Virus record (IMG/VR): IMGVR_UViG_3300028790_000101
Location: 1 to 22,478 of that record
Reading direction: 5' to 3' (one strand)
DNA: 22,478 bases
Source of the DNA: a virus
In this document: piece after piece, positions 6,897 through 14,392 of the stretch
Numbering within the stretch: the stretch's first letter is position 1
How the letters are laid out: each line of letters starts with the position of its first letter
The notes under the pieces: model-generated
What the model was told of the DNA's origin: nothing
The model's input: the letters and a program-made list of their open reading frames with translations, nothing else
Databases searched by the model: none
Position numbers and translations under genes: made by a program

Positions 6897-7756
6897 GGCC
6901 CCTCCTCACCGAAGCGCTTCTCGAGGTGCAGGCGCAGCGCGTGCACGCCTTCCTCGTCCTGCAGCAGGTGCCCTATGTCGATTGCGACGGCTTCGACCCG
7001 GGCGCAGATCGATGCGGGCATGGTGCGGCCTTGCTCGGACTGGAAGTACGCCTCGACGACGGCTTTCATCGAGCGGCTGGCCGGCGCGAGCGTCGGAGCA
7101 GCTCGCCCTCGACCAGCCGGTCCTTCCGCCAACTCACGGGCGGCACGTGCTCGCGCGTCCGCCGCAAGCGTCTGGGCTTCGCGCGCAGCGTGCTCGACGA
7201 TCGACTGCGCGGTCGCCGCGCCATAGCCCGGCAGCGCGTAGGCACACCGAACGAAGTCGAGGATGCTGTCGGCCATGCGCTCCGCAAGTCGCTTGCGTCC
7301 GCGCCAGTGCTCGCGGCAGGTGATTGCTGCCTCGTAAACGTAGGCTGCGAGATCGACAACAAGAGGCCGCGGACACGCCGGCACCTCATCGGCGATCTCA
7401 TCGAAGTCATCCCCGCAGCGGTGTCGGGCGATCAAGCCGAGCACGGACGTGGCTTCGGCGCGCGCGCCCGCGTCGGTCTCTGCTTGCGCGTACTGCGCCG
7501 CGAGCATCTCTAGGTGGTCGACGATCGCCCACGGTTCGACGCCAGCACGGACGGAGTCGCTGACCACGCGCGCAGCGATGAAGTCGCGTGCCTCGCAGCG
7601 AATGATTCCGTCGAGCCACTCTTCGTCGGGGCTGACCCCTTCCGTCACGTCGTAGCGTAGGGCCTCCATCACCGCGATCACGGTCTCGGCCGGGAAGAGG
7701 CGCTCGGCATTGGCAACGAGGGAAGTGCCCCGCAGGCCTCCGGCACACGCCGTCAA
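6893..7756 (-). CDS. Hypothetical helical protein, middle gene of a coupled trio
   Basis: This protein of about 287 residues is rich in Ala, Arg and Glu and predicted largely helical, with no membrane segment or catalytic motif recognised. A TTG start at 7756 is proposed because it overlaps the previous stop as TTGA, matching the coupled style of its neighbours. The open frame runs further upstream to 7903 but would sit inside the upstream gene. The last 60 residues (MKAVVEAYFQSEQGR onward) resemble the small protein encoded next. Function unknown; the product may work with its two co-translated neighbours. Confidence 0.65.
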   Translation of the reverse strand: MTACAGGLRGTSLVANAERLFPAETVIAVMEALRYDVTEGVSPDEEWLDGIIRCEARDFIAARVVSDSVRAGVEPWAIVDHLEMLAAQYAQAETDAGARAEATSVLGLIARHRCGDDFDEIADEVPACPRPLVVDLAAYVYEAAITCREHWRGRKRLAERMADSILDFVRCAYALPGYGAATAQSIVEHAAREAQTLAADARARAARELAEGPAGRGRAAPTLAPASRSMKAVVEAYFQSEQGRTMPASICARVEAVAIDIGHLLQDEEGVHALRLHLEKRFGEEGP

Positions 7757-8172
7757 TTGGGCACCCGTGGCTCTTCGTCGGACGCGACGAGTGGAACGTC
7801 GATCATCTCGGACACTCCCTCGCTCAGCGCGTCCGCGCGTCCGGCTGGAACGATAGCCACCACCTGCCCGACTGCGCGAGCGACAACGAGGTCGCAGCCA
7901 CACTCATCGAAGAACACCGGCTCAAGCGATCCCGCGTCACTGCGCAGCCAGGCAGCGATCTCTCGGACCATCAGCGTGCCGCCAGGTGAACCGCTGTCGT
8001 CTTCCTCGATGATCGGTTCACCTTTGATGAACACTCGCCAGCCGCGTGCCGCGCCGATCAGCATCTCTGGCTGCGCTGCGATGCGGTGCGCCCGGTGCGA
8101 TGTTCGAATGCGAAGGTCCTCGACGAGCTTGTCTCGCACCCCGTCCCGCGTTTTTCGATCGCTCTCCGACAT
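7753..8172 (-). CDS. Hypothetical protein, first gene of a coupled trio
   Basis: The 139-residue protein begins MSESDRKTRDG. The ATG at 8172 has GGGAGG six bases upstream, a strong ribosome site. The N-terminal third is charged and helical. The middle alternates strands (RGWRVFIKGEPIIEEDD) and the C-terminal half contains CGCDLVVARAVGQVVAIVPAG. I do not recognise a family. It leads a leftward group of three genes with overlapping stop and start codons, so the three are probably expressed at a fixed ratio. Confidence 0.65.
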   Translation of the reverse strand: MSESDRKTRDGVRDKLVEDLRIRTSHRAHRIAAQPEMLIGAARGWRVFIKGEPIIEEDDSGSPGGTLMVREIAAWLRSDAGSLEPVFFDECGCDLVVARAVGQVVAIVPAGRADALSEGVSEMIDVPLVASDEEPRVPN

Positions 8173-8675
8173 GGCTTGCCTCCCGTGGTCGACGCGACCA
8201 CTACCGCAGACACGCCGCGCGACGAAGAAAGCGGAGCGCGCGCGAGCACGCGCTGCAGACCGGCGCCCCAAGCTCGTATCGCCGCGTCTCGTGCGTCCGG
8301 CGCTCCGAGCTGGAGACGAAGCGGCGCGGCACCGAGACTGCGCGCGTTTGCGCACCTGGCCATTTCGGTTGGCCAGTTTCTGGCGAAGTGCGCCGAGATC
8401 CTGCCGCGCTGCGCTTGACGGGCGACGTGGGCGAGGGGGGAGGTCAAGCCGATGAGCGAGGTGATCGGTTCGCGGTTCGAGAATCAGGACAGGAGGCTAC
8501 GCGGCCCTCGCCCGCACCAGCAGCGCGGCGAGGACCAGCACGTCACCCGCAGCTCAGCCATCCGGCCGCGCGAAGTCGGCCGACGTTGCCTGTCAATCGT
8601 TCGAACGCAGGGCGAGCTGAGAAGTTGGACCAGCGCATCGCCGCACCCATCATCGGGCGCAAGCAAGGGGATGCG
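8173..8675. other. Divergent intergenic region, no firm gene
   Basis: About 500 bases lie between the leftward trio and the rightward 8676 gene. All six frames are open in places because of the GC content, but none looks coding. One candidate is a 78-codon frame at 8452-8688 with a strong GGGGGGAGG ribosome site, yet its product is Arg/Ser-rich and unlike a folded protein; it could be a coupled leader peptide or a decayed gene. The region must hold promoters for both directions, but I could not identify them. Confidence 0.4.
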
Positions 8676-9188
8676 ATGGAACAGATAGACTATGACGAGT
8701 TCCTCCAGAAAATCGCGGTCGCCACAATCGCAGTCCTTCAGGAGAATCCCGATGACGTCAACGCTGTGGAACGCATCTCAGAGCGCTCAGGTTTTCCTGT
8801 GGCACACGTGAGACAAGTCTTGGGCGACGTCTGGGGCTTCCAAGGCACGTTCGGCGGCGGCCTCATGTACACCAGCTTCGCAATGGAAAAGGTGTTCGCA
8901 GCCTCCACGTCGGTTCGGATCTGTAGGCATGAGGGTTCGAAAAACGTCGTCAATGTGCACGGAGGAACTGGGGTGCAGGCCGCAGCAGGCGGGAACGTTT
9001 TCGGTACGCAGTCGATCACGATCACGGGGCAGGACGCATTCAATGCCCTCGAGCAAACGATTGAAGCCTCCTCCCTCGCACCGGAGACGAAGGCGGAGGC
9101 TCGCAGTCTACTTCGGCGCGCATGGGACCTCGCCGGTCCGACGATCGTCAAGACCGCTATCGAACTGTCGACAAAGCAGCTGCTCTGA
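8676..9188 (+). CDS. Unknown wHTH-like protein with a Gly-rich strand module
   Basis: The 170-residue protein starts at the ATG at 8676, behind AAGGGG. Residues 1-60 look like a small winged-helix or helical domain (DEFLQKIAVATIAVLQENPDD, then VNAVERISERSGFPVAHVRQVLGDVWGF). Then comes a Gly-rich strand segment (VVNVHGGTGVQAAAGGNVFGTQSITITG), and the last 55 residues are helical (NALEQTIEASSLAPETKAEARSLLRRAW). A GNxFGTQ strand followed by an alternating acidic helix is a pattern I associate with bacterial hypothetical proteins, some near defence genes, but no family is assigned. It opens a rightward accessory cluster ending at 10721 and may be a morphogenesis-independent cargo gene. Confidence 0.65.
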   Translation: MEQIDYDEFLQKIAVATIAVLQENPDDVNAVERISERSGFPVAHVRQVLGDVWGFQGTFGGGLMYTSFAMEKVFAASTSVRICRHEGSKNVVNVHGGTGVQAAAGGNVFGTQSITITGQDAFNALEQTIEASSLAPETKAEARSLLRRAWDLAGPTIVKTAIELSTKQLL

Positions 9189-9303
9189 GATGCGCCTACT
9201 TGCCGGCCAGCATGCGCTCGAACGCCATCTTGGGCGCGAACGGTGGAAAGGTGGCAACCGCCAACATGGTGTTGTTGGTGGAGCGCGCCGAGAGACCGCA
9301 AGC

Positions 9304-9339
9304 GCAGTTGAACAGTTGAAGTGTGCAACTGAACTGGCG
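9304..9339 (+). repeat. Hairpin repeat, copy 1 (degenerate)
   Basis: The core AGTTGAAGTGTGCAACTG differs at one base from the core of copies 2 and 3. It is followed after a short gap by copy 2, and similarity between copies 1 and 2 extends into the flank (GGCCGCTC at 9347-9354 and at 9397-9404), so they look like an imperfect tandem duplication of about 54 bp. Confidence 0.55.
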
Positions 9340-9356
9340 GCGTCGAGGCCGCTCAG

Positions 9357-9392
9357 GCAGTTGCGGAGTTGAAGTCTGCAACTGGCGTTGAC
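9357..9392 (+). repeat. Hairpin repeat, copy 2
   Basis: These 36 bases match 16120-16155 at 33 positions. Both contain AGTTGAAGTCTGCAACTG. The flanks pair as an inverted repeat (CAGTTGCGGA with TCTGCAACTG, one G-T pair). Translated forward they give AVAELKSATGVDS, close to AVAELKSATALDG in the antirepressor-like protein. Confidence 0.6.
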
Positions 9393-9695
9393 TCGCGGCC
9401 GCTCGAGCCGACGTGGCACTCGTCAGCGAGCCCCGCAATCGCCGCTGACGCTCGTGAAACGTCGACAACGACCGAGGTCAACCACCGCGACTGCTGGTCG
9501 GCGCGAGTTCCGCAGCGCCGGCCTGCGCAGGTGGCAGCGTGGACTTGGCTACCTGGCGCACCTGCCACCGCGTAGTTTGCTGGCGGAGTCAAGAAACCGT
9601 ACACAGGGCTCGCGATGCCTCGGCTACGATCGTCATCGTGCCTTCGGTCTGCGATGTGCTGCTGTAGGATTCACGCCGCCATCTACGCAGAAGCG

Positions 9696-9724
9696 TTGGC
9701 GGTCCTTGATCTCTAGATTACATT
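9696..9724 (+). promoter_or_regulatory. Putative sigma70 promoter
   Basis: TTGGCG (9696-9701) and TACATT (9719-9724) are separated by exactly 17 bases. The stretch around the -10 is unusually AT-rich for this window. It ends 16 bases before the ATG at 9741, so the leader would be very short. Confidence 0.45.
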
Positions 9725-9740
9725 ACGATGAGAACAAGCC

Positions 9741-9932
9741 ATGGCACAGGATAGCACCGGCAAGTCGAAGTCTGAGGAGTCCCCACCGAGGGTCGAGAGG
9801 CCACGCCCATTGACGTTGACGCCTGACCAAGTGCGCGAAGGCTGGGTCATCAAGACGCAGGGCGGCATGCAGGTCAAGGTCTTGGATCTCCGGCAGATCG
9901 AGACCGTGCGGTTGACGCCCAAGAAGGGCTGA
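9741..9932 (+). CDS. Small hypothetical protein (63 residues)
   Basis: A short, charged protein: the first 25 residues are Ser/Glu/Pro-rich and probably disordered, followed by LTPDQVREGWVIKTQGGMQVKVLDLRQIETVRL, which looks like a small beta domain. The ATG at 9741 is preceded by a promoter-like sequence at 9696-9724; the ribosome site is weak. It ends 24 bases before the membrane protein gene at 9957 and is likely co-transcribed with it. No family recognised. Confidence 0.55.
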   Translation: MAQDSTGKSKSEESPPRVERPRPLTLTPDQVREGWVIKTQGGMQVKVLDLRQIETVRLTPKKG

Positions 9933-9956
9933 AGAGCCCGCCCATTGGGAGCCCGA

Positions 9957-10721
9957 TTGGACAAGGGTCTCCTCTACGGCGGCCAGCTTGGCAGCCTGGC
10001 AGCGGCTACAGTTGCCGGTCTGAGCGAGGCCTACGAGATGCGGGACGCGATGGCTTCGGGCTTAGTGCTTGCGCTTGCCGGGCAGCTCACGTCGTTCCTG
10101 GGCGGGCACCGCATTTCGCGTGCCAGCGCCGAAGCTCTACTGGACGAGCACGATCGGATTGCGCGGGCTGTTGTGCGCTTCATCGCGCAGAAGTGCTTTC
10201 GCGTGCCCCCTCCGGGCACCGTCCTAAGGGTTCCGCCGTACCGGGCTACTGCCCTCATGCCGGACGTGTCAGACCAGGCGATCACACCGCGCTGGCGCGC
10301 GTATTCCGGTGAGCAAGTCACGAAAGCGAACTCGAAGGTGTCGTTCGCCAGAGGCGATCAGCTGGCTGGCTTCTCTTGGAATGCGGACGACGCCAACCAC
10401 CTACAGATCCGCGACAACCTGCCAACCGTTGGCGACATGGGGAATGACGTGAATGCCTGGAGAGCCGAGTGGATGGCCGAGGGGGTGCCGAGCCGAGTTC
10501 TCGAACACATGGGCAGCGACGACTCGCGGGGATACCGCTACATGGAGCACGTGCGCTCCATCCTCTGCTTCCGAGTGAACGTGGGCAAGTGCTGCATGGT
10601 GATCGCGATCGACAGCACCCTGCCGAGTGCGTTCGATTCCGCCAACCTTATTCTGGGGCGAGCGATCGGGGAGACCATTGCGCTTGCCCAGTTCGTCGGA
10701 GAGCAGGTCGTCGCGGGGTAG
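9957..10721 (+). CDS. Membrane protein with a GAF-like C-terminal domain
   Basis: About 254 residues. The N-terminus has one or two weakly hydrophobic segments (YGGQLGSLAAATVAGL and AMASGLVLALAGQLTSFLGG). The C-terminal 60 residues, YRYMEHVRSILCFRVNVGKCCMVIAIDSTLPSAF in blocks, follow the strand pattern of GAF sensor domains, where a late strand usually ends in x-D-S/A. The middle is soluble. TTG at 9957 is chosen as start because GGGAG lies 5 bases upstream; another TTG at 9945 is possible. With the 63-residue protein upstream it forms a small rightward operon. A membrane-anchored sensor, perhaps in host defence or superinfection control, is an inference from domain style. Confidence 0.6.
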   Translation: MDKGLLYGGQLGSLAAATVAGLSEAYEMRDAMASGLVLALAGQLTSFLGGHRISRASAEALLDEHDRIARAVVRFIAQKCFRVPPPGTVLRVPPYRATALMPDVSDQAITPRWRAYSGEQVTKANSKVSFARGDQLAGFSWNADDANHLQIRDNLPTVGDMGNDVNAWRAEWMAEGVPSRVLEHMGSDDSRGYRYMEHVRSILCFRVNVGKCCMVIAIDSTLPSAFDSANLILGRAIGETIALAQFVGEQVVAG

Positions 10722-10790
10722 AACTGGAGTCACGCGCGCCGACGAGGCTCGCCCATTGTCGTCATCGCATCCACGCGTGGCCGCAACGTC

Positions 10791-10985
10791 TCAGTTCCCG
10801 ATCCGCTCCATGGACTCGACGCCGTTGGTCTTGAGGGCGAAGTCCTTCGGGCGAACGACGACGATGAGCTGGCCTTCGCTGAGGTCGTTGTCGATGGTCT
10901 CGAGCCGGCTATTGATGCGCTCCCACTACCCGCGGGCACTCGACGTGATCCGATAGCGACCGGGCTGGATGATTCGCCGCCTCAG
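10791..10985 (-). pseudogene. Gene remnant with an in-frame TAG
   Basis: Reading leftward, one frame gives IIQPGRYRITSSARG, then TAG (10928-10926), then WERINSRLETIDNDLSEGQL, continuing IVVVRPKDFALKTNGVESMERIGN to a TGA at 10791. The sequence on both sides of the TAG looks like real protein with mixed helix and strand. It is too short to be whole and has no start. It appears to be the 3' end of a decayed gene of unknown family. The rest of 10722-11061 shows nothing else. Confidence 0.5.
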
Positions 10986-11061
10986 CGCTGGCCTGGAGCG
11001 TCTCAACACGATGCACGTCGCGGTGCTGGGCTCCCGTCGCCAACCTCGCGGCGTGCTGACG

Positions 11062-11475
11062 TCACCAGTGGAGCACGACGGGCGTGGTTGCCACGGGCCT
11101 TGCCGATGCTCGGGTGTGCTTGCGCTTCGCGAGCCATACGCCCCCTGACACCAGGAGGGCGACGGCAGCGCTCGCGAGTACGCAGGTGACGACACTCACC
11201 TGGAGTCGTCGGTCTTGCCGCTCGTGGGGGTCGGTGCACGCGGCGTCTCGGCACTGCTCAACCTCACGCGCCCGCTGGTGTCCGACGTAGGCGCTGCCGA
11301 GCGACGTCGCCGCGAGCAGGGAGCCGGTGAAGAGCAACGCACGCGGGCCCCGCAGGGCACTCGCCTCTTCCGTGCGGTCCCAGACCTGCTCTATCGAAAG
11401 GTCCGCCGCTTGCGCCAGCGATGGTTCGAGCGCCATGAGGAAGAACGCGATCCACAGCCATCCTGCCAAACGCAT
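11062..11475 (-). CDS. Exported small membrane protein, two TM helices
   Basis: A 137-residue protein. It has a signal-peptide-like start (MRLAGWLWIAFFLMALEPSLAQA), a hydrophobic segment ALLFTGSLLAATSLGSAYV around residues 47-65, a Cys-containing loop (EQCRDAACTD) and a second segment SVVTCVLASAAVALLVSGGV followed by basic residues. It ends in PVVLHW. The ATG at 11475 has GAGG six bases upstream; a longer start at 11511 is less likely. Proteins of this style are frequent in Myxococcota genomes and are often of unknown function. It stands alone between gene remnants, so it is probably cargo picked up from a host. Confidence 0.65.
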   Translation of the reverse strand: MRLAGWLWIAFFLMALEPSLAQAADLSIEQVWDRTEEASALRGPRALLFTGSLLAATSLGSAYVGHQRAREVEQCRDAACTDPHERQDRRLQVSVVTCVLASAAVALLVSGGVWLAKRKHTRASARPVATTPVVLHW

Positions 11476-11834
11476 GCTCGACCTCGATGCAGACCCCGTG
11501 GGCCCCGCCACCAGTTGTCCACGTGCTATCGCGCGTGCCTCGGGCTGTGCAACTCTGCGTCACCCGTATCGCCTTGGTTTCGGTTCGCAGCAGACGCCGC
11601 AAGCCGGCGCCCGGTGAGCCGGCTCGCAGCTCTCATCCTTCATCGCGAGACCACGCCCAGTCTTGGTAGATCGAACATTCGACCCCGGGTGCGCGATCAA
11701 TAGGGCGTGCACGGCGTCACACCCCTCGACGACGCGTGAGCGGGCGTGCTCGTCGCCTCCTGAGGTGCATGGGGATTGTGACCCTCCCGCGCCTCTCCGA
11801 TCCTCGCCCATCGCGAGGCGCGTCCGACCGACCG

Positions 11835-12018
11835 ATGGCCATCATCAAAGCCAGCGCGCGTCGCCATCGACCAGCTGGCGCGGCAACACACAACCGTCAT
11901 CGTCATGTGCTCGAGTGTGGCCGACTCCGCCTACACCGTCAGGACGTCGCTCTCCGAGCACCTACCCTCAGCTTGGCGCGTCATCGACATGCACGAGGTG
12001 CTTCGGGGTCGAGGTTGA
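11835..12018 (+). pseudogene. Frameshifted gene fragment
   Basis: An ATG at 11835 gives MAIIKASAR. After a GCGCGCG run near 11856 the coding appearance moves to another frame: RVAIDQLARQHTTVIVMCSS, then VADSAYTVRTSLSEHLPSAW and RVIDMHEVLRGRG to TGA at 12018. The second part is protein-like and its frame has no start of its own. A slip in the GC repeat would join the two pieces into a product of about 60 residues. It could be a real mutation or a sequencing error; no family is recognised. Confidence 0.35.
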
Positions 12019-12074
12019 GGCCCGCGTCTTTCTTCGCCCATGTGCGTGCTCCGGCGACGCAGCCAGCACCGTTG
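12017..12074 (-). repeat. Duplicated 3' end of a lipoprotein gene, copy 1
   Basis: These 58 bases match 13306-13363 at 53 positions. Copy 2 encodes the C-terminus of the lipoprotein at 13303-13755 (ARCVAGACTSARKDAGL then stop). Copy 1 read in the same frame gives AGCVAGARTWAKKDAGL, but a one-base deletion removes the stop. It is a remnant of a related gene. Confidence 0.65.
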
Positions 12075-12194
12075 TAAAAGTGACTAAATGCAGTGTGAAC
12101 TGCGCTTCATTCGTGCGCCCGGGCATGCTTCCTGCTGTTCGTCCGCTTGGCACGTGCGGCGGCACAACTTGGCGCGCGCCTTGGAGTGGACGTT

Positions 12195-12875
12195 ATGCAA
12201 CACACAAGATGGGTGGCGGTTGGTCTCATGGCGTTGTTCGCGCAGATTGCCTCGACGAGCTGCACCGACGAGCACACAACGGACGTCGATCTTCGGGACT
12301 GCGGCAACCTCGACCTCCTCGCATGCGCTCAAGCGAGCGGCTGCGAGGTGCGTGCCGGGAGTCTGGTGGACGAAGCGCAGCAGTGCATCGGCCAGAACGC
12401 GCCCGTCGGTTGTATGACGAGCGTGGCTCGTCGGGGAGGCTGTGACGACGCCATCGGGTACGTTCGAGACCGTCAGGGACGCCTCTGGAGGTTTAGCGAT
12501 CTGTGTCTCCCCGAAGGATTGGAGCCAGTCCAGGACCAGGACGCGTGGACTCGCTGGGAATCATGTGACGTGCCCGTCGCAACCCCTGACATGCCCTGCG
12601 CGAGTCTCTCGGTTGGCGGCTGCCTTCGCGCTACGCACTGCAGTGTGGTCGAGGCACGTTTTGTCGTGCAACACCGTGAGTGCGTCGAGGACGAGCTCGT
12701 GGAGCTTGCCTGCGCCGACGCCACACAAACCTGTGAGCCTGGATTGGGCTACGGACGCGATGGTCAGGATCGCGTTTGGCAGTTCTTGAACCGCTGTGTA
12801 CCGCCGCGCTTTCAAGTCGTTATGCCGACGGCTGCGCAGCCTTGGAGCAACTGGGGATCCTGCAGTCGTTCGTGA
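12195..12875 (+). CDS. Cys-rich lipoprotein with two tandem repeats
   Basis: A 226-residue predicted lipoprotein. It has a signal peptide MQHTRWVAVGLMALFAQIAS with a Cys at residue 23 (STSC) for lipidation. The mature part holds two related domains of about 85 residues, each starting C-x-x-L and carrying C-L/A-x-A-x2-C, then GYxRDxQxRxWxFxxxC and ending W-x2-W-x-S-C. The regular cysteines suggest disulphides outside the cytoplasm. The ATG at 12195 has GGAG eight bases upstream. This style of protein is typical of Myxococcota surfaces; the role is unknown. As cargo of a phage-like element it could modify the host surface. Confidence 0.75.
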   Translation: MQHTRWVAVGLMALFAQIASTSCTDEHTTDVDLRDCGNLDLLACAQASGCEVRAGSLVDEAQQCIGQNAPVGCMTSVARRGGCDDAIGYVRDRQGRLWRFSDLCLPEGLEPVQDQDAWTRWESCDVPVATPDMPCASLSVGGCLRATHCSVVEARFVVQHRECVEDELVELACADATQTCEPGLGYGRDGQDRVWQFLNRCVPPRFQVVMPTAAQPWSNWGSCSRS

Positions 12876-13302
12876 CTTGGCAGTCGGCCTTCGAGACCCG
12901 AGTAGCTCCTCCTCATTGTCGACTGGCGTCGTGTATGCGAACACGCGCACCGCCGGCGTCGAGCCAAGGCCGAGGCTGCGGAGCAGAAGCGCCTCGCGCG
13001 CAACGAGTACACGCCCGCCAGGCGCGCGCAGCAGACCCAGCAGGAGGCTCCCCACGCGCCTTCGCGCCGCAAGCGCCCCACGGACATCGAGACCGTCGAG
13101 GCGCCCGACACTGCGCCTGTGATCCCGCACGGCAGCACGCTCCTGTGCCTCGCAGCTCGATTGAACCGGGAGTGCATGCGGTACCGGGTCGTGACGCTGG
13201 TGGTGGCGGGGCTGGTGGCGTGCGGCGTGGCGGACGTGGCGGTCATGTGAATCTCGAGCGCTGTGACCAGCTGCGCGTTGGTGATGCCCATCGGTGTCGC
13301 GG
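12876..13302. other. Region with remnants, no intact gene
   Basis: A forward frame from about 12904 to 13250 reads VDWRRVCEHAHRRRRAKAEA, then AEQKRLARNEYTPARRAQQT and on through RKRPTDIETVEAPDTAPVIPHG. It looks coding but has no ATG or GTG start with a ribosome site and no recognised family. Its end overlaps a truncated lipoprotein leader (13176-13250). The stretch looks like the joined ends of decayed genes. Confidence 0.4.
13176..13250 (+). pseudogene. Truncated lipoprotein leader
   Basis: ATG at 13176, behind CGGGAG, gives MRYRVVTLVVAGLVACGVAD, a compact lipoprotein signal with a LVAC lipobox, but the frame stops at 13250. The next frame continues with HVNLERCDQLRVGDAHRC, the Cys-containing style of a mature lipoprotein. 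A frameshift just after the lipobox would join them. It looks like a fifth, broken lipoprotein gene. Confidence 0.4.
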
Positions 13303-13755
13303 TTAGAGGCCCGCGTCTTTCCTCGCCGATGTGCATGCTCCGGCGACGCAGCGAGCATCGTTGGGAACGCATGATGGGGATGCTCGGCAATCAGTCGGGA
13401 TGAGCGGGCACAGTTCGGCTTCGAGCGCCTGTTCAAATGCGAGGCCGGCATCGACGTTGGCGATCGCAATCGGGTAAGGGCAGTCCGTTATGCTGATGCC
13501 CCTAGACGGACACTCTAGCCGCGGCAACGAGGAGAGAGTGCAGTCGGAGTCGACCGAACAGCTGCGTAGACTGACCATAACTGGATCTCTAAAGAGCCGC
13601 TTAGAAACGGCTTCAGCGGCCGCTTGGCACGTTGCGAAGGAGCCTCCGTCGACGCCGCCGTCGAGCTGCGAGCGGTCCGAGGAATCGTCATCGCACGCAG
13701 CACTCCATCCGACCAGGACGACAACCATTCCAGTAAGCAGCTTCTGTGATCGCAT
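13303..13755 (-). CDS. Predicted lipoprotein, Cys-rich
   Basis: A 150-residue protein with signal peptide MRSQKLLTGMVVVLVGWSAA and Cys at 21 followed by DDDSSD, a clear lipobox. Acid residues after the Cys usually accompany outer-surface lipoproteins in Gram-negatives only in some groups, so final location is open. A DGGVDGG linker is followed by a mature domain with eight cysteines, including CSVDSDC. GGAG lies seven bases before the ATG at 13755. It is 70 bases downstream of another lipoprotein gene on the same strand and probably in one operon. The last 58 bases are duplicated at 12017-12074. Function unknown. Confidence 0.75.
   Translation of the reverse strand: MRSQKLLTGMVVVLVGWSAACDDDSSDRSQLDGGVDGGSFATCQAAAEAVSKRLFRDPVMVSLRSCSVDSDCTLSSLPRLECPSRGISITDCPYPIAIANVDAGLAFEQALEAELCPLIPTDCRASPSCVPNDARCVAGACTSARKDAGL
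13306..13363 (-). repeat. Duplicated 3' end of a lipoprotein gene, copy 2
   Basis: This is the intact partner of 12017-12074, lying within the lipoprotein gene just before its stop codon. There are five mismatches in 58 bases. The two copies are in the same orientation about 1.3 kb apart and enclose another lipoprotein gene, so recombination between them could delete that gene. Confidence 0.65.
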
Positions 13756-13825
13756 TGTTTTCTCCGGATTGCCGGTTGATCCGGCAGAAATCGAGGCACG
13801 TACCGAGTCCATCGCGAGCAGCACG

Positions 13826-14392
13826 TCAGCGCTTTCGATCGCAGTACAGCACCGAGGCGTCGGGGCACGGCGGCGTGATCACGCCCGCCACGAACGCGTG
13901 ATCCTCACACGAGGAGCCGGTGATGCGAAGTGGGACGTCGTTATACCGTCCCGCGCCGACCAGGGCTCCGCCGTCGAGCGTGAAAGTGTAGTAACCCCCT
14001 GCCAGTCTGAGCGCGGGCGAGTGAACCTGCGCGAACCCGCAGCCTTCGGCCCGTGCCAAGTGATCCTGCGGATTGATCGGCACGCCGGCGTCTCCTGCAT
14101 CGGCGCCCATCACCGACGCATCCAGCGACACGGCTCGGCACGTCGCCCGCTCAATGAGATCCGCTTCGGAGGCTGGACAACCGGTCTGGCAGAACGTGGC
14201 GAGTGAGACGTACGAAGCGACGCCTCCCCCGGCATCGTACGCGGGGGGCTCGAGATGGCGATACGGCTGCTTTGGACACGAAGTCGAGGTCGCTTCGTCG
14301 TCGTCGCCACACGCGGCTGTCCGCGCCAGCCATGCCAAATCGACGATGCGAAGCGAAATGGATTGTGAATGCCTAAAGTGCGGCGCGCGCAT
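13826..14392 (-). CDS. Predicted lipoprotein, Asp/Cys-rich
   Basis: 188 residues. The N-terminus reads SLRIVDLAWLARTAACGDDDE, with Cys at 28 in a lipobox-like AAC, but the hydrophobic stretch is interrupted by Asp and Arg, so the signal may be damaged or the start misjudged. The mature part has paired cysteines (TSCPKQP, FCQTGCPAS, ATCRA, EGCGF, SSCED, PPCPD, LYCD), an ADAGDAG linker and a strand-rich section (GGYYTFTLDGGALVG). It is followed on the same strand by the 13303-13755 lipoprotein. Family not recognised; composition is typical of Myxococcota surface proteins. Confidence 0.65.
   Translation of the reverse strand: MRAPHFRHSQSISLRIVDLAWLARTAACGDDDEATSTSCPKQPYRHLEPPAYDAGGGVASYVSLATFCQTGCPASEADLIERATCRAVSLDASVMGADAGDAGVPINPQDHLARAEGCGFAQVHSPALRLAGGYYTFTLDGGALVGAGRYNDVPLRITGSSCEDHAFVAGVITPPCPDASVLYCDRKR

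Larger units (their letters stand above)
9189..9740. other. Intergenic region with hairpin repeats and a promoter
   Basis: About 550 bases without a convincing gene. It contains two degenerate copies of a hairpin repeat (9304-9339, 9357-9392) also present inside the antirepressor-like gene at 16120-16155, and a good sigma70-like promoter at 9696-9724 just before the next gene. In one forward frame the repeats read AVEQLKCAT and AVAELKSAT, so they may be remnants of coding sequence. Confidence 0.5.
11476..12194. other. Region of gene remnants
   Basis: About 720 bases with no intact gene. It holds a frameshifted rightward fragment (11835-12018) and a duplicated 3' end of a lipoprotein gene (12017-12074). 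The remaining sequence, 11476-11834 and 12075-12194, shows only frames that look like chance openings in GC-rich DNA. Confidence 0.5.

Noticed and set aside
8452-8688. 78-codon forward ORF with a strong ribosome site
   Set aside because: The ribosome site is good and it overlaps the next start, but the product is low-complexity and I see no further support. It is described in the intergenic entry only.
12561-13469. Long reverse open frame of 302 codons
   Set aside because: It runs antisense to the Cys-rich lipoprotein gene and across remnants; composition is typical of chance openings in GC-rich DNA.
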